From assembly GCA_023458995.1 (NCBI GenBank), contig JAEWVV010000185.1, positions 1-27,381 on the forward strand: DNA of 27,381 nt, given 5' to 3'. Of the stretch, positions 17,298-26,900 are shown piece after piece; within the stretch, counting starts at the first letter, position 1; each line of letters begins with the position of its first letter. The stretch comes from Bacillota bacterium. GTDB taxonomy: Bacteria > Bacillota_I > Bacilli_A > Acholeplasmatales > Acholeplasmataceae. Under the pieces are notes generated by a model, which made no database searches, had not been told where the DNA came from, and saw only the letters and a program-made list of their open reading frames with translations. The translations under genes and the position numbers were made by a program.

Positions 17298-18175
17298 TAT
17301 TTGATCCCCGAATGTGCCATGGAAGCCATGACTTTATTTTGCATGACAACGAAAATGATCAAGTTTGGTAAGAACATGATTAATTGTGATGCAGCACCAA
17401 CACCTGCTGTAACAGCGATATTACCTTGTTGAGAAATCACTGTCGACATGAAAAATGGCAACGTTCTTAACGTTTCTTTATCCATAAAGTAGTTCGAACC
17501 ATCAGAGCTCGACCACGCAACTTGGAATGCGAAAATAGCAACAGTTACGATTGCTGGTTTAACTAAAGGAAGTGCAATACTCCAGTAAATTCGCCAGTTA
17601 TTCGCACCATCAATTTTTGCAGCTTCAATGAGTTCATTCGGTACCGTTGTATCCATAAATTGCTTGATTAAGAAGATACCGACAGGCATTGCAATAAGCG
17701 GAATGATATGACCTAAATACGTATTATAAATACCCATGTTGATAAGTACTAAGAAACGTGGAATCGCAACTGCAATAGGAACAAACATCAAACTATACGT
17801 ATTAATCTTATTGAAAAGTTCTTTTCCTTTGAATTCTAGTTTAGAGAGTGCATAGGCGCTTAGGCTACTAATTAAGATGGTTAATAAGATGACAATTGTT
17901 GTCACTAAAACGCTATTGAATAAATAACGTGTAATCGGTACACCAGATTCTGATGAGAATAGAAAGAGTCTCGTAAAGTTTTGGAAGGTTGGCTTTCTTA
18001 CAAAAAATCTTGGTGGATATGCAAATAGTTCATTATAGGGTTTAAATGCATGTGAAATAACGAAAACAATCGGTAAACCCATCACCACTGAAAGCAACAT
18101 TAAAAATACGTGGAATTTAATTTGGCTTTTTGAAAAGAAGGTTGGGTTGAATGTGATTCCTGATTTGCTACTCAT
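17297..18175 (-). CDS. carbohydrate ABC transporter permease (MalG-type)
   Basis: This 292-aa membrane component of a sugar importer has a first helix at ~22-45, then PPRFFVRKPTFQNFTRLF (the conserved P-T-x-x-N-F region). The core begins YLFNSVLVTTIVILLTILISSLSAYALSKLEF. The ATPase-contacting EAA loop is IEAAKIDGANNWRIYWSIALP (183-203). The frame is open to a TTG at 18193, but that codon overlaps the ribosome site GGAGAGAGG. The ATG at 18175, one base after the upstream stop, is preferred. It pairs with the MalF-type permease at 18177-19085, and the two follow the large binding protein. Length is normal, unlike the other MalG-type permease in this window. Confidence 0.93.
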   Translation of the reverse strand: MSSKSGITFNPTFFSKSQIKFHVFLMLLSVVMGLPIVFVISHAFKPYNELFAYPPRFFVRKPTFQNFTRLFLFSSESGVPITRYLFNSVLVTTIVILLTILISSLSAYALSKLEFKGKELFNKINTYSLMFVPIAVAIPRFLVLINMGIYNTYLGHIIPLIAMPVGIFLIKQFMDTTVPNELIEAAKIDGANNWRIYWSIALPLVKPAIVTVAIFAFQVAWSSSDGSNYFMDKETLRTLPFFMSTVISQQGNIAVTAGVGAASQLIMFLPNLIIFVVMQNKVMASMAHSGIK

Positions 18176-18176
18176 A

Positions 18177-19085
18177 TTAATCCCTCTCTCCAAATAATTT
18201 ATAAGCTATCTTGTTAAAGAGTACAACAACCAATAACAAAATAACGGTGATGGCAGATGCATATCCCATTTCAAATCGGGTAAAACCAAAGTCAATTGCG
18301 TGATCCACGATTAACCAACCTGCATATTGAGGTGGTGTTGCCCCACCTGATAAAGCTGAAGCTAAACCTGCAGCGTTAAACGTACCGATAATTGACATGA
18401 CAGCACCGAATAACATCTGTGGTTTAATAACTGGAATCGTAATATAAAAGATTTCTTGCCAACGGTTTTTCATGCCATCGATGGCTGCTGCTTCATATAA
18501 GCTTCTGTCAATGTTTAAAATACCCGCTAACATCGCTAAGAACCCTAAACCCATGCTACTCCATAAGGCAACGACAATCATGATTGGAAACAAGATTTGA
18601 GCATCACTTAAAAATTGGATGGGTGAATCGAGACCAAACCAGCGAATTAAAACACTATTCAAATAACCTGTTTCATCACCACTAAAGAGAACGCGCCATA
18701 CATTGGCCATCATTACAGCACCTGTGATGGATGGCGAATAAATGATCACCGCATAAAATGTTCTATAGCGATGTGTCACTTGGGCAAGCATCCATGCTAA
18801 GAAGAATGCAAGCATATAACCAAGTGGACCTACGACAACACTGAAGAGTAATGTATTTGATATCGCTTTTTGAAGGAATACGGTATCACCTGTAAAAATG
18901 TCGATATAGTTTTGGAAACCGACAAATTCAGGGGGATTAATCGTATTAAACGATGTAAAACTTAAAAGAATAGCAACAACAACAGGTAAAACGATAATTA
19001 AAAGAAATAAAACAGCGTAAGGCGTAATGAATAAATAGGGGGATTCAATCGCTTTTTTAAAGAACTTCTTCTGTTTCATATTCAT
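18177..19085 (-). CDS. sugar ABC transporter permease (MalF/UgpA-type)
   Basis: This is a 302-aa membrane permease. The first helix is ~17-43 (YLFITPYAVLFLLIIVLPVV), followed by FVGFQNYIDIF, typical of this class. The core starts at ISNTLLFSVVVGPLGYMLAF, and the EAA loop is YEAAAIDGMKNRWQEIFYITIP (197-218). The start overlaps the preceding solute-binding-protein gene by ATGA (19082-19085) and is preceded by GGGGGT. A second in-frame ATG two codons later is possible. In context it imports the ligand of the 1010-aa membrane-anchored binding protein and/or the lipoprotein upstream. No ATP-hydrolysing subunit is encoded nearby, which is common for sugar importers that share an MsmX-type ATPase. 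Confidence 0.93.
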   Translation of the reverse strand: MNMKQKKFFKKAIESPYLFITPYAVLFLLIIVLPVVVAILLSFTSFNTINPPEFVGFQNYIDIFTGDTVFLQKAISNTLLFSVVVGPLGYMLAFFLAWMLAQVTHRYRTFYAVIIYSPSITGAVMMANVWRVLFSGDETGYLNSVLIRWFGLDSPIQFLSDAQILFPIMIVVALWSSMGLGFLAMLAGILNIDRSLYEAAAIDGMKNRWQEIFYITIPVIKPQMLFGAVMSIIGTFNAAGLASALSGGATPPQYAGWLIVDHAIDFGFTRFEMGYASAITVILLLVVVLFNKIAYKLFGERD

Positions 19086-22000
19086 GATTCATTACCCCCA
19101 ATCCAAAGATGGATATTTTCATGTGTTGGGACGATGAAAGGTTTAACGAGTTCACCATCCTGATAGTATCCAAATTCAATTAATTTACGTTTAAGTTCAC
19201 GGTTGATCGTGATGACTGCATCATCAATCGCATCTCTTGGGTTTACTGCATCATTAACAACTCTATTCCAAGCATTACTTAATTCTCTTTCAAGTAAGTA
19301 GTCACCAGGAACACGTCCAGTCGTACGGATCCACTTCCACTGTTCAAGAACGTAATCTTTTGTATCACTTGGCCATGCACTTGTCTTAAATGCTTCAAGG
19401 TTTGCTGTCATATGAAGGAATTCTTCACCAAGTAATGTTTGAAGACGATACGTGAAATCACTTTGAATTTCTTTAGAGAACCACCATTTGTAATATGCCC
19501 ATGTCATATCAATTTTATTACTCTTATTAAAGATGACAGAGCTTACACCATAGGTTGGATCCCAGCGGATAATACAACGTCCATCATCAAGCATGTCTGA
19601 TGTCGGACATGAGCCACTATCAACTGGAACTTCAACACCAGGAATTAAGGAGACTCCCCATTGTCCTGCAAGTTCAGGAGCTGCATATTTTAACTGAATA
19701 TATGTATTTCCATCACCAATACCAATAGGTATTGTTCCATCACGGAATTTCTGGAAGAAATTGGATGTCGTAATTGGAACATTATAGACACTAAATAGAT
19801 CGGTCATAAACTCAAATGCTTGATAAGTCTTATCAATACTTAACTCTGTTTTATCACCGGTATCATTATATAATCTACCACCGAACTGATAAATAAACGG
19901 TGTGGTTTCACCAAATGTCTTAAATGCGTTATCACTTCCGAGTGGTGTGTAGAATGTGTAGTTATATTTTTGCATCACTGCAATCAAACTGATCACTTCA
20001 TCCCATGTTTTAGGTGGTTCAACTTGTAAAAACTTAAAGACATCTTTACGATAAAAGACAAGTTTAACATCTTGTGTCTCAGGGATTGAGTAAACACCAT
20101 CTTCAAAGATATAAGGTATAAATGAATTCGGATTAAATTCGGATGCGAGTTCTTGGAAACCATCCATTTCTGATAAGTCAACAATCATGTCACGAATGGC
20201 AAAGTCAAACGGTTTAACAACGCTTAAACCCATAGCTCCATCAGGTGAATTACCTGCAGCGTTCGCCATAATGACTTTATTTTCATCAGGCATAACTGAA
20301 AGTTGAACTTTAATCCCTGTATTTGGTGTAAACTCTTCATCAACCATACGTTGCATTGCTTCTATGTATAATCTTGAGTTTCTAACCCAAATGGTAATTG
20401 TTTCATCATCAACTTGATCTGTAATGTTATATTTGGGATCAAAGAATGTATAGACAAATGATTTAATACCCTCAAAGGTTCGTTTAAAGATATTCGCGTT
20501 TGCTTTTCTTAGTTTATAACCTTCAGGATGAATGTAGATAATATCTAGTCCTAGTGGACTATCTACTAATTTGGGTAACATCGCATTGATACGTCCAAAA
20601 ACAGATCCATCTCCTTCATTGAAACGACTCTTAAATGGAGGAATCTCATTTGGATTTTTAATAAACTGTCTGATATATTTTAATGAAATATCAATCTCTG
20701 ATAAAATTGCTAATTTAGATGTTTTATAAATGAACTGTATTTCTTCTTTAGCAAGTAATAATTCTGATTCGATATGCTCTAAATCACTAATCAGATTAGG
20801 CATGTAGACTTCAAGTTTATAGTCACGATATCTTTCTGTTAATCCACCTGTATTGACTTGTATATCGCGTGCTATTTCTGTAATTTGTGTAAGAATATTC
20901 GATAATCTATGATAAACATTAGCAACTTCATGATTGGTTGCTTTAAGTTCTAAAGTGTGTGTTCCAGCTTCTAAATAGAATAGGAATGCACCAGAATCAT
21001 CGCCCAGTGTTTCATTTTTCCATGACATTGAAGGATCAAAACGATAAGAACTAAGTTCTCTAAAAGGAATTTTGCCATCTAATTTAATCATACGTGCACT
21101 GCTTAAATCATCGTTAGTCGATTGGATGTATTTGATTGAAATTTGATAAAGCCCTGATTCACTCACATTAAATTCATACATAATTGAATCGCCTTGTTTA
21201 CGATAGGAGAGTTCATCAACGATATTAAGTACCTTTTGTTTATGTGAATAAGGAGTCAAACCAGGGTTACGCATGAATTTTGAACGAATTATTCTTCTGC
21301 TTTCATAGAGATAACTTTCAGCTTCAAGCTTGATATGAGTATCCGCTAATGGTTTACTTTGATTAAGTTGTTGATACGCTTGATACATCATTGGACTTTG
21401 ATAGAGATTACCAATGGTGATATCACCTAAAAGAAGTGTCCCTTCATTTAAAATGAATTCTAAGGTGTTTAAACCTTCTTTAAAATAAAACTTTAATGGT
21501 GCTTCAACAAAGAAGTTTGGATCATATGGAGCTTCAGACTTCCATGTTTCATAGAGGTTGCTATTTGGTACAATTTCATCACCATAACGGTCATAAGAAA
21601 TCGTTTGGTCAACCTTCCAAAAAATGGATAAATTTAAGTTATTCATTTCTGCAAACTGACTATTACCATTGATGAGTAATCCATAAGACGGTGTTAATTT
21701 CGTCTCATTAAGAATGAAATAATCAAAAAAAAGTTCATACAAACCTGCAGTTTCGATCATAACATCAAACGATATTTGCTCACCCGGAATAACCTTAATC
21801 GTATCCGATGGATAACTATATGAGTTAACCTCACTTATGACTTCACCTCCGGTGATATCATCAACTGATATTTCATATTGGTCATCTGGATTGGGGATTT
21901 GCTGGCTTAACCAAGATTGATAAACGCGATAATAATTTAGACTAGAACCATCCACTAAATTATATTCTTCAGTGTCTGCGAGTAATCTTTGTTCATAATT

Positions 22001-22114
22001 ATCTTGAGTCATTTGATCGATATATGTATCCTCTTGATTCATCCTTTTAACCCCAAGAAGTATGAGAATAAAAACGGTGATGAACCCGAGCGTGATAATT
22101 AGTATTTTTTTCAT
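19082..22114 (-). CDS. large membrane-anchored extracellular solute-binding protein with carbohydrate-binding-like modules
   Basis: The 1010-aa protein has an N-terminal transmembrane anchor (~3-21) without a lipobox Cys. Domain order: a beta-sandwich-like region (~90-237), a second module resembling CBM6/CBM35 (~262-392: IKLEAESYLYESRR, GLYQISIKY, LEAGTHTLELKA), a helical linker (~400-490), and a family-1 solute-binding domain (~572-1010: TITIWVRNS, MVDEEFTPNTGIKVQL, VFYRKDVFKFLQVEPPKTWDEV, FIYQFGGRLYND). Usual binding proteins are 400-550 aa, so this is about double size. The frame stays open to 22165, but the ATG at 22114 with TAGGAGTG and the signal-like MKKILIITLG is the real start. It is translationally linked to the permease at 19085. 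It probably binds glucan fragments directly through both module types. Confidence 0.88.
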   Translation of the reverse strand: MKKILIITLGFITVFILILLGVKRMNQEDTYIDQMTQDNYEQRLLADTEEYNLVDGSSLNYYRVYQSWLSQQIPNPDDQYEISVDDITGGEVISEVNSYSYPSDTIKVIPGEQISFDVMIETAGLYELFFDYFILNETKLTPSYGLLINGNSQFAEMNNLNLSIFWKVDQTISYDRYGDEIVPNSNLYETWKSEAPYDPNFFVEAPLKFYFKEGLNTLEFILNEGTLLLGDITIGNLYQSPMMYQAYQQLNQSKPLADTHIKLEAESYLYESRRIIRSKFMRNPGLTPYSHKQKVLNIVDELSYRKQGDSIMYEFNVSESGLYQISIKYIQSTNDDLSSARMIKLDGKIPFRELSSYRFDPSMSWKNETLGDDSGAFLFYLEAGTHTLELKATNHEVANVYHRLSNILTQITEIARDIQVNTGGLTERYRDYKLEVYMPNLISDLEHIESELLLAKEEIQFIYKTSKLAILSEIDISLKYIRQFIKNPNEIPPFKSRFNEGDGSVFGRINAMLPKLVDSPLGLDIIYIHPEGYKLRKANANIFKRTFEGIKSFVYTFFDPKYNITDQVDDETITIWVRNSRLYIEAMQRMVDEEFTPNTGIKVQLSVMPDENKVIMANAAGNSPDGAMGLSVVKPFDFAIRDMIVDLSEMDGFQELASEFNPNSFIPYIFEDGVYSIPETQDVKLVFYRKDVFKFLQVEPPKTWDEVISLIAVMQKYNYTFYTPLGSDNAFKTFGETTPFIYQFGGRLYNDTGDKTELSIDKTYQAFEFMTDLFSVYNVPITTSNFFQKFRDGTIPIGIGDGNTYIQLKYAAPELAGQWGVSLIPGVEVPVDSGSCPTSDMLDDGRCIIRWDPTYGVSSVIFNKSNKIDMTWAYYKWWFSKEIQSDFTYRLQTLLGEEFLHMTANLEAFKTSAWPSDTKDYVLEQWKWIRTTGRVPGDYLLERELSNAWNRVVNDAVNPRDAIDDAVITINRELKRKLIEFGYYQDGELVKPFIVPTHENIHLWIGGNES

Positions 22115-22142
22115 TATTTCACTCCTACGATATTGAATAAAC

Positions 22143-22174
22143 CAGCGATACTCATTTAAGAACAAGTATCGCTG
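22143..22174 (-). other. intercistronic stem-loop between the two binding-protein genes
   Basis: A perfect 10-bp stem (CAGCGATACT at 22143-22152 with AGTATCGCTG at 22165-22174) encloses a 12-nt loop. No T-run follows on the minus strand, so it does not look like a complete terminator. Its position between the lipoprotein stop (22192) and the next start (22114) suits RNA stabilisation or partial attenuation, raising the dose of the binding lipoprotein over the permeases. Confidence 0.7.
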
Positions 22175-22191
22175 ATCATCTTCACGAAATG

Positions 22192-23973
22192 CTATTTTTT
22201 ACTATTGTAATATTGTAGATATTCGACAATTTGTTGGTTAAGTTGCGCTTCGATATCAGGAATGATATTGGAGTAACTTACGCTATTGTCACGCATGTTA
22301 TTCTTTAATGTCCATGGATCAAATGGGTTCGCAACTGAAGCAAATGCAGGGATTTGTCTTAAGTATGGGTTAGCGTTTGACATTTGATATTGGAAATTAG
22401 GATTCTTAAACGCTTCAAAATTAAAGATATTAAGTGGTGAATCTACTGGGAAACCTTTAACAAGAGGATGCATTGCTAATACAGTAGGATTACTTGTAAT
22501 TGGCCAACCTTGAATGTAGTTCATTAAATAATATGTACCATCAACAAACTTCGTTGGATCTTCATCATAGAGTAAATCCCAACGATTTTCAAGACCTTCT
22601 TCACCATAAGTTAACCACTTGAGAAGTTGGAATGCAGCTTCTGCTTTAACAGTATTTGTATTTAATGTTCTGTTAACTGATAAGTAGTCATGATATGTAT
22701 AGGTTGCAGTTTGTCCACCAGCTGGAGCTGTTGGATATGGATAAATATCAATTTCCCAACCTTTGTTGATCATCTTTCTAACGTCATCGTTGAATGAGTA
22801 AAGCATAATGGTATTGATTGCTCTAACACCGTCAGCCCATTCATCAGTAACGCCTGGGGCTTTGATTTCTTTATCTTCTGCAGATAAGTCAAACCAATGC
22901 CAACCACGTTTAGCTTCAGTCGCATTTTGTTCTAGCCATTGGCCATAACGAGTCGCACCTGCTAAATCAAAACGTTGAGTTTCGATATTATAACCTTTAT
23001 AACCGTTTGGAACGGAGTCAAAATAGTTTGGACCAAAGATTGAGAAGTCGATAACGCCTGGGAATACAGATTCACCAGTATCAGTGACTGCACCAATTTC
23101 AGCACGAAGTGCTTCATATTCAGCGTATGTCCAGTCATAATCTGGAGCATCAATACCTAGGTTATCGAGTAATGTCATATTGAGTGCAACCATTGGACCA
23201 ACACCTTGCCATGGAATACCCCAAATTTCTTTGTTATCAAATGTACGCATACCTGATAGAGCGTTTGGTGTTATGTATTCAGCTTCTTCATCTGTCTTAA
23301 TGTAAGGCATTAAGTCAAGCGTCATACCTTTATCGTATGATTCAGCACCTTTTGGATTGAAGAAAATGTCTGGTAATTTGCCTTCTAATAAAGCTGCTTC
23401 TTGAAGTAATAACAAGTCATCATCAGAACCCCAACCACTTTCGAATGCTGGATCTTTAACAACAGTAATGTTTGGATATTTTTCCATAAACTTAGCAATA
23501 TTTAACCAAACTGGGTTTGGTGCACTTTCCATAACGTAGTAACTGAAACCAAATGACAATGTAATTTCATCTTCTTGCCAGTCTGGTGTACCATTACTGT
23601 TTTTATCTACATTATAGATTGTACCTTCATAAAGAAGGCGAGCTTTTTCAAGTTCAGATAATTGTTTTTCTGTAACTTGAATCTTAATGTTAAATGATAT
23701 CTTGTTACCTAAAGAATCCGTCGCAGATATAACTGCATCATATGTACCAATGGCTGTTAAATCGTAGTTACCTGTTAAACGAAGCGTAATTGCATTACCT
23801 TCTGCATCAGTTGCAGTAATACCATCTAAAGATACAGTTTGTGCACCTTGTTCAACAACGATAGTTCCATTTTCTTGGATTCCAGTAATTTTAGGTAGTT
23901 TAACATCTTCTTTACATGCAACAACTAAAAATGCTGCCATAATGAATGAAACAAATAAGAAGATTTTTTTCAT
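22192..23973 (-). CDS. solute-binding lipoprotein of a sugar ABC transporter with Ig-like N-terminal domain
   Basis: The 593-aa lipoprotein has a signal peptide ending in lipobox LVVAC with lipidated C20. Residues ~25-100 form an Ig-like/HYR or DUF5011-type fold (GITATDAEGNAITL, GTYDAVISATDSLGNKISF). A dockerin-like calcium loop follows (DKNSNGTPDWQED, 123-135). The family-1 binding domain occupies ~137-593 (WLNIAKFMEKYPNITV, LLQEAALLEGKLPDIFF, IWGIPWQGVGPMVALN). It starts one base after the stop of the surface-protein gene (TAATATG) with ribosome site AAAGGTGA, so the two are translationally coupled. It delivers sugar to one of the permease pairs. The ligand is presumably malto-oligosaccharide, inferred from the neighbours. 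The added Ig-like and calcium-loop region probably acts as a stalk. It is separated from the downstream genes by a stem-loop. Confidence 0.92.
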   Translation of the reverse strand: MKKIFLFVSFIMAAFLVVACKEDVKLPKITGIQENGTIVVEQGAQTVSLDGITATDAEGNAITLRLTGNYDLTAIGTYDAVISATDSLGNKISFNIKIQVTEKQLSELEKARLLYEGTIYNVDKNSNGTPDWQEDEITLSFGFSYYVMESAPNPVWLNIAKFMEKYPNITVVKDPAFESGWGSDDDLLLLQEAALLEGKLPDIFFNPKGAESYDKGMTLDLMPYIKTDEEAEYITPNALSGMRTFDNKEIWGIPWQGVGPMVALNMTLLDNLGIDAPDYDWTYAEYEALRAEIGAVTDTGESVFPGVIDFSIFGPNYFDSVPNGYKGYNIETQRFDLAGATRYGQWLEQNATEAKRGWHWFDLSAEDKEIKAPGVTDEWADGVRAINTIMLYSFNDDVRKMINKGWEIDIYPYPTAPAGGQTATYTYHDYLSVNRTLNTNTVKAEAAFQLLKWLTYGEEGLENRWDLLYDEDPTKFVDGTYYLMNYIQGWPITSNPTVLAMHPLVKGFPVDSPLNIFNFEAFKNPNFQYQMSNANPYLRQIPAFASVANPFDPWTLKNNMRDNSVSYSNIIPDIEAQLNQQIVEYLQYYNSKK

Positions 23974-23974
23974 A

Positions 23975-26900
23975 TTAAATCACCTTTCTTTTCTTAATGA
24001 ATACAATTAAGACAGAACCTAACGATAATCCCACAACAGCAATCAATGCACTTGTGCTTTGAAGTGCTGAGAAACAACCTGTCTTAGGAACTTCTGGAGC
24101 AGTTACTGTCACAGTAATTACTTTTTGATTTGATCCTGTAGCATCTGTAGCTGTGTAGAATACATAGTATGTACCAGCAGATGTCAGATCAACTTGACTT
24201 GAGTTAATAGTTAATGTACCACGGTCAACTGTAGCAAATGATGTCCAGTTTGGCATTGTATCATTAACTTGAAGTTCAATTGCAGTTTGAGTTAATTTGA
24301 TAACTGGACCACGTCCAATTGTAAATTGCCATGATTGAGTTGTCTTATTTCCCCAACTATCTGTTGCTTCAATTTCGAATGTTTGAACACCGAGTTTTGC
24401 AACGTTAATGTTCTTGGTAACAACGTAATCAATTTCACCATCAACGTTATCGACAACAGAAATCGTTGTGAAATAGTCTAATACATTAAATGTTTCACCA
24501 CTGTCAAGAATGAATTCTGCACCTGGTTTAAGTGGTGCTGTAATTGTTGGAGCTTCACTATCAATCATTAATTCACTGACATAAACGAAACCATTTTCAT
24601 CAGTAAACGTTAGATAATATGTTCCATCAGGAGATAATGCATTTGCTGCTGATAAAGTCATCTTTTGATTGACTGAACCAGTATGTGTTGCACCTTCTTC
24701 AATAAGGTATGTACCACCATCAAGTTTAACTTGAACGTTACCTGGAGTTACTTCAGCATCGCCCCAGTTAAATGCACCATCAGCATCAAATAAAATCTTG
24801 ATTTCGCCGGTTGCAGAAGTTGTAACAACTTCAAACACATAATAACCTTTAGAATCTGTACCCGTTGGGTTAATTGCATTATCTGGAGACCAACCTTGAA
24901 CTGAACCAACAAGACCGAGTTGATTTAAACTTGTAATTTCACGTTCGCTCATTGCTAAGTGTAATCTTACTAAGTATTCACCTTCTCCTGCTGTTTCTGT
25001 ATAGGTGTATGTTCCAATTGCATCTTTAAATCCATAAGATGCAGTTGCAATAACTTCCATAGCATCATCAACTAAAGAGACGAGTAAATCCATACGGTTA
25101 TTGAGTACGATTTGAATTTCTGTTGGTGATAAAGCAAGTGTACCCGTTGATGCAACGTAATCACCTTCAACGAGTTTGTGTGATAAATTGAATGGTAACA
25201 CTTTTGTAGCGATTAGTTCTTCTGGATCAAGAACTTCTTTAAATGTTACAGTGTAATCTGTACCATAAGCTAACATGTTATCATTTGAGAAGTTAAGTGT
25301 AAATGACTTCGTTTCTAATGAAGTTGTATTAATTGGAGCACCTAATACTGTTACAGCCTTAGTTGCTTCAGAGAGATGATGAACTAATGTTGATGCATCG
25401 CCAAATGCGAATGCTCTGTTTTCTGGTGTAACTTGTACGTCACCCCATGTGAAACCATTAGAATCAGAATCATATAGAATCTTATATTCACCTGTTACTA
25501 ATGCTGTTGGAACTTCGAATACAACGTAACCTTTAGAGTCAACGCCGCTTGCAACGATAGCTCCTGAATCACTCCAACCGTTAATGTTTCCAACGATACC
25601 AAGTTTTTGGTAATCTTTAGCACCATCAAGTTCTAGGTGTACTTGAAGCATCTTTTCGCTTGCACCTGCTGTCTTAGTCGCTGTGAAACTACCAACAACG
25701 ACGATTTGTGCATCAACGTAGTGAGCAAGTTTGGTTTCATCTTTAAAATCAAAGGATTGGTCTGCAGTTGTGATTTGATAATCACTCCAAGCAAATTTGA
25801 CACCTTCATTACCGTAGTTTTCGTTATAAAGTAACTTATAACCACCAGAACCTTCAGTTGTTGCTGCTTCGAAAACAGCATTACCTTTAGAATCTAGACC
25901 TGATGCAGTAATTGCATTATCAGGATTCCATCCTTGCATTTGTCCAACAAGTCCAATCTTTGTATAATCAAGATTTGTCTTAATTCGAAGAACAAAGTAA
26001 TTCTGACCAGCAGTTGGTGTAACAGCTGGTGTGTATGTTCCCATCTTATCTGTATGAGCGTGTGTTACGCTTTCAACAGGAACAACGTTATCATCAGCAT
26101 CTTTAACGATGAAACGACTTGGTTCTAAAATGGCAACGTTCTTTGCCATTAAGAATTCAGCGTTAATCTTATTGGGTTTATCAATAATGGTCGTATTTTG
26201 GAATTTATTACCAGCTAATAATTGGTAGTTGAGTTCAAATGCTTCACCCCAAGCTTCACCACTTGTTTGATAATTGTCGACACCATTTTCAACAAATACA
26301 ACTTGGCCCCCACCAGTTTTCAATGTTGTATTAGGAATTGTGTAAGTTTTTCCACCGATAGTTAAGCTTGTGTTATCTGCTGCATCAGCTGCAACAGTAA
26401 TCATGAAGGTTTTACCTGGAATATCAAATAGTTCGCCTTCATAAACATAATCAAACATCGCACTTACTGTACCACCAGTACCATTACCTGTTACTGTTGG
26501 AGTTAGACCATCGTATGCTGCTTCGTTAGAAACAATCGTTGGATTACCAAAGACAACAACGAGTGAACCAAAGCCTTCAATACCTGGGAAGATTTTCTTT
26601 GATCCTTCAACATAGTAGAGATCAACTTCACTTACTTCTGCAGCGTTTAATGCAGAAATATCTGCGAATACCTTACCATCATTTGGTGCTAATAAAACGT
26701 TTTTAGGTTCTGCATCTTTAATTCTCACATCGCGAGATGGTTTGAATTCAACACTTGTTTTATTATTAACCAAGGTATAAGCAGCTGCTGTATAAGTCTT
26801 CTTTATGACGCCACCAAATGAATCTTGTGATGTTACAACGTCAGCATAGTTATTCCACGTTGTACCATCCCATACACCGATACCAGTATTTGTGTAATCA

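Noticed and set aside
22115..22165. Upstream extension of the 1010-aa binding protein to 22165
   Set aside because: It would run through the intercistronic hairpin. The ATG at 22114 has a good ribosome site and begins a signal-like segment.
22143..22174. Rho-independent terminator after the binding lipoprotein gene
   Set aside because: The stem is perfect but no T-run follows on the transcribed strand, and the downstream genes have no visible promoter. It was kept as an RNA stem-loop instead.
25633..25881. Short open frames on both strands inside the surface-protein gene
   Set aside because: They are shadows of the repeat-rich coding sequence.
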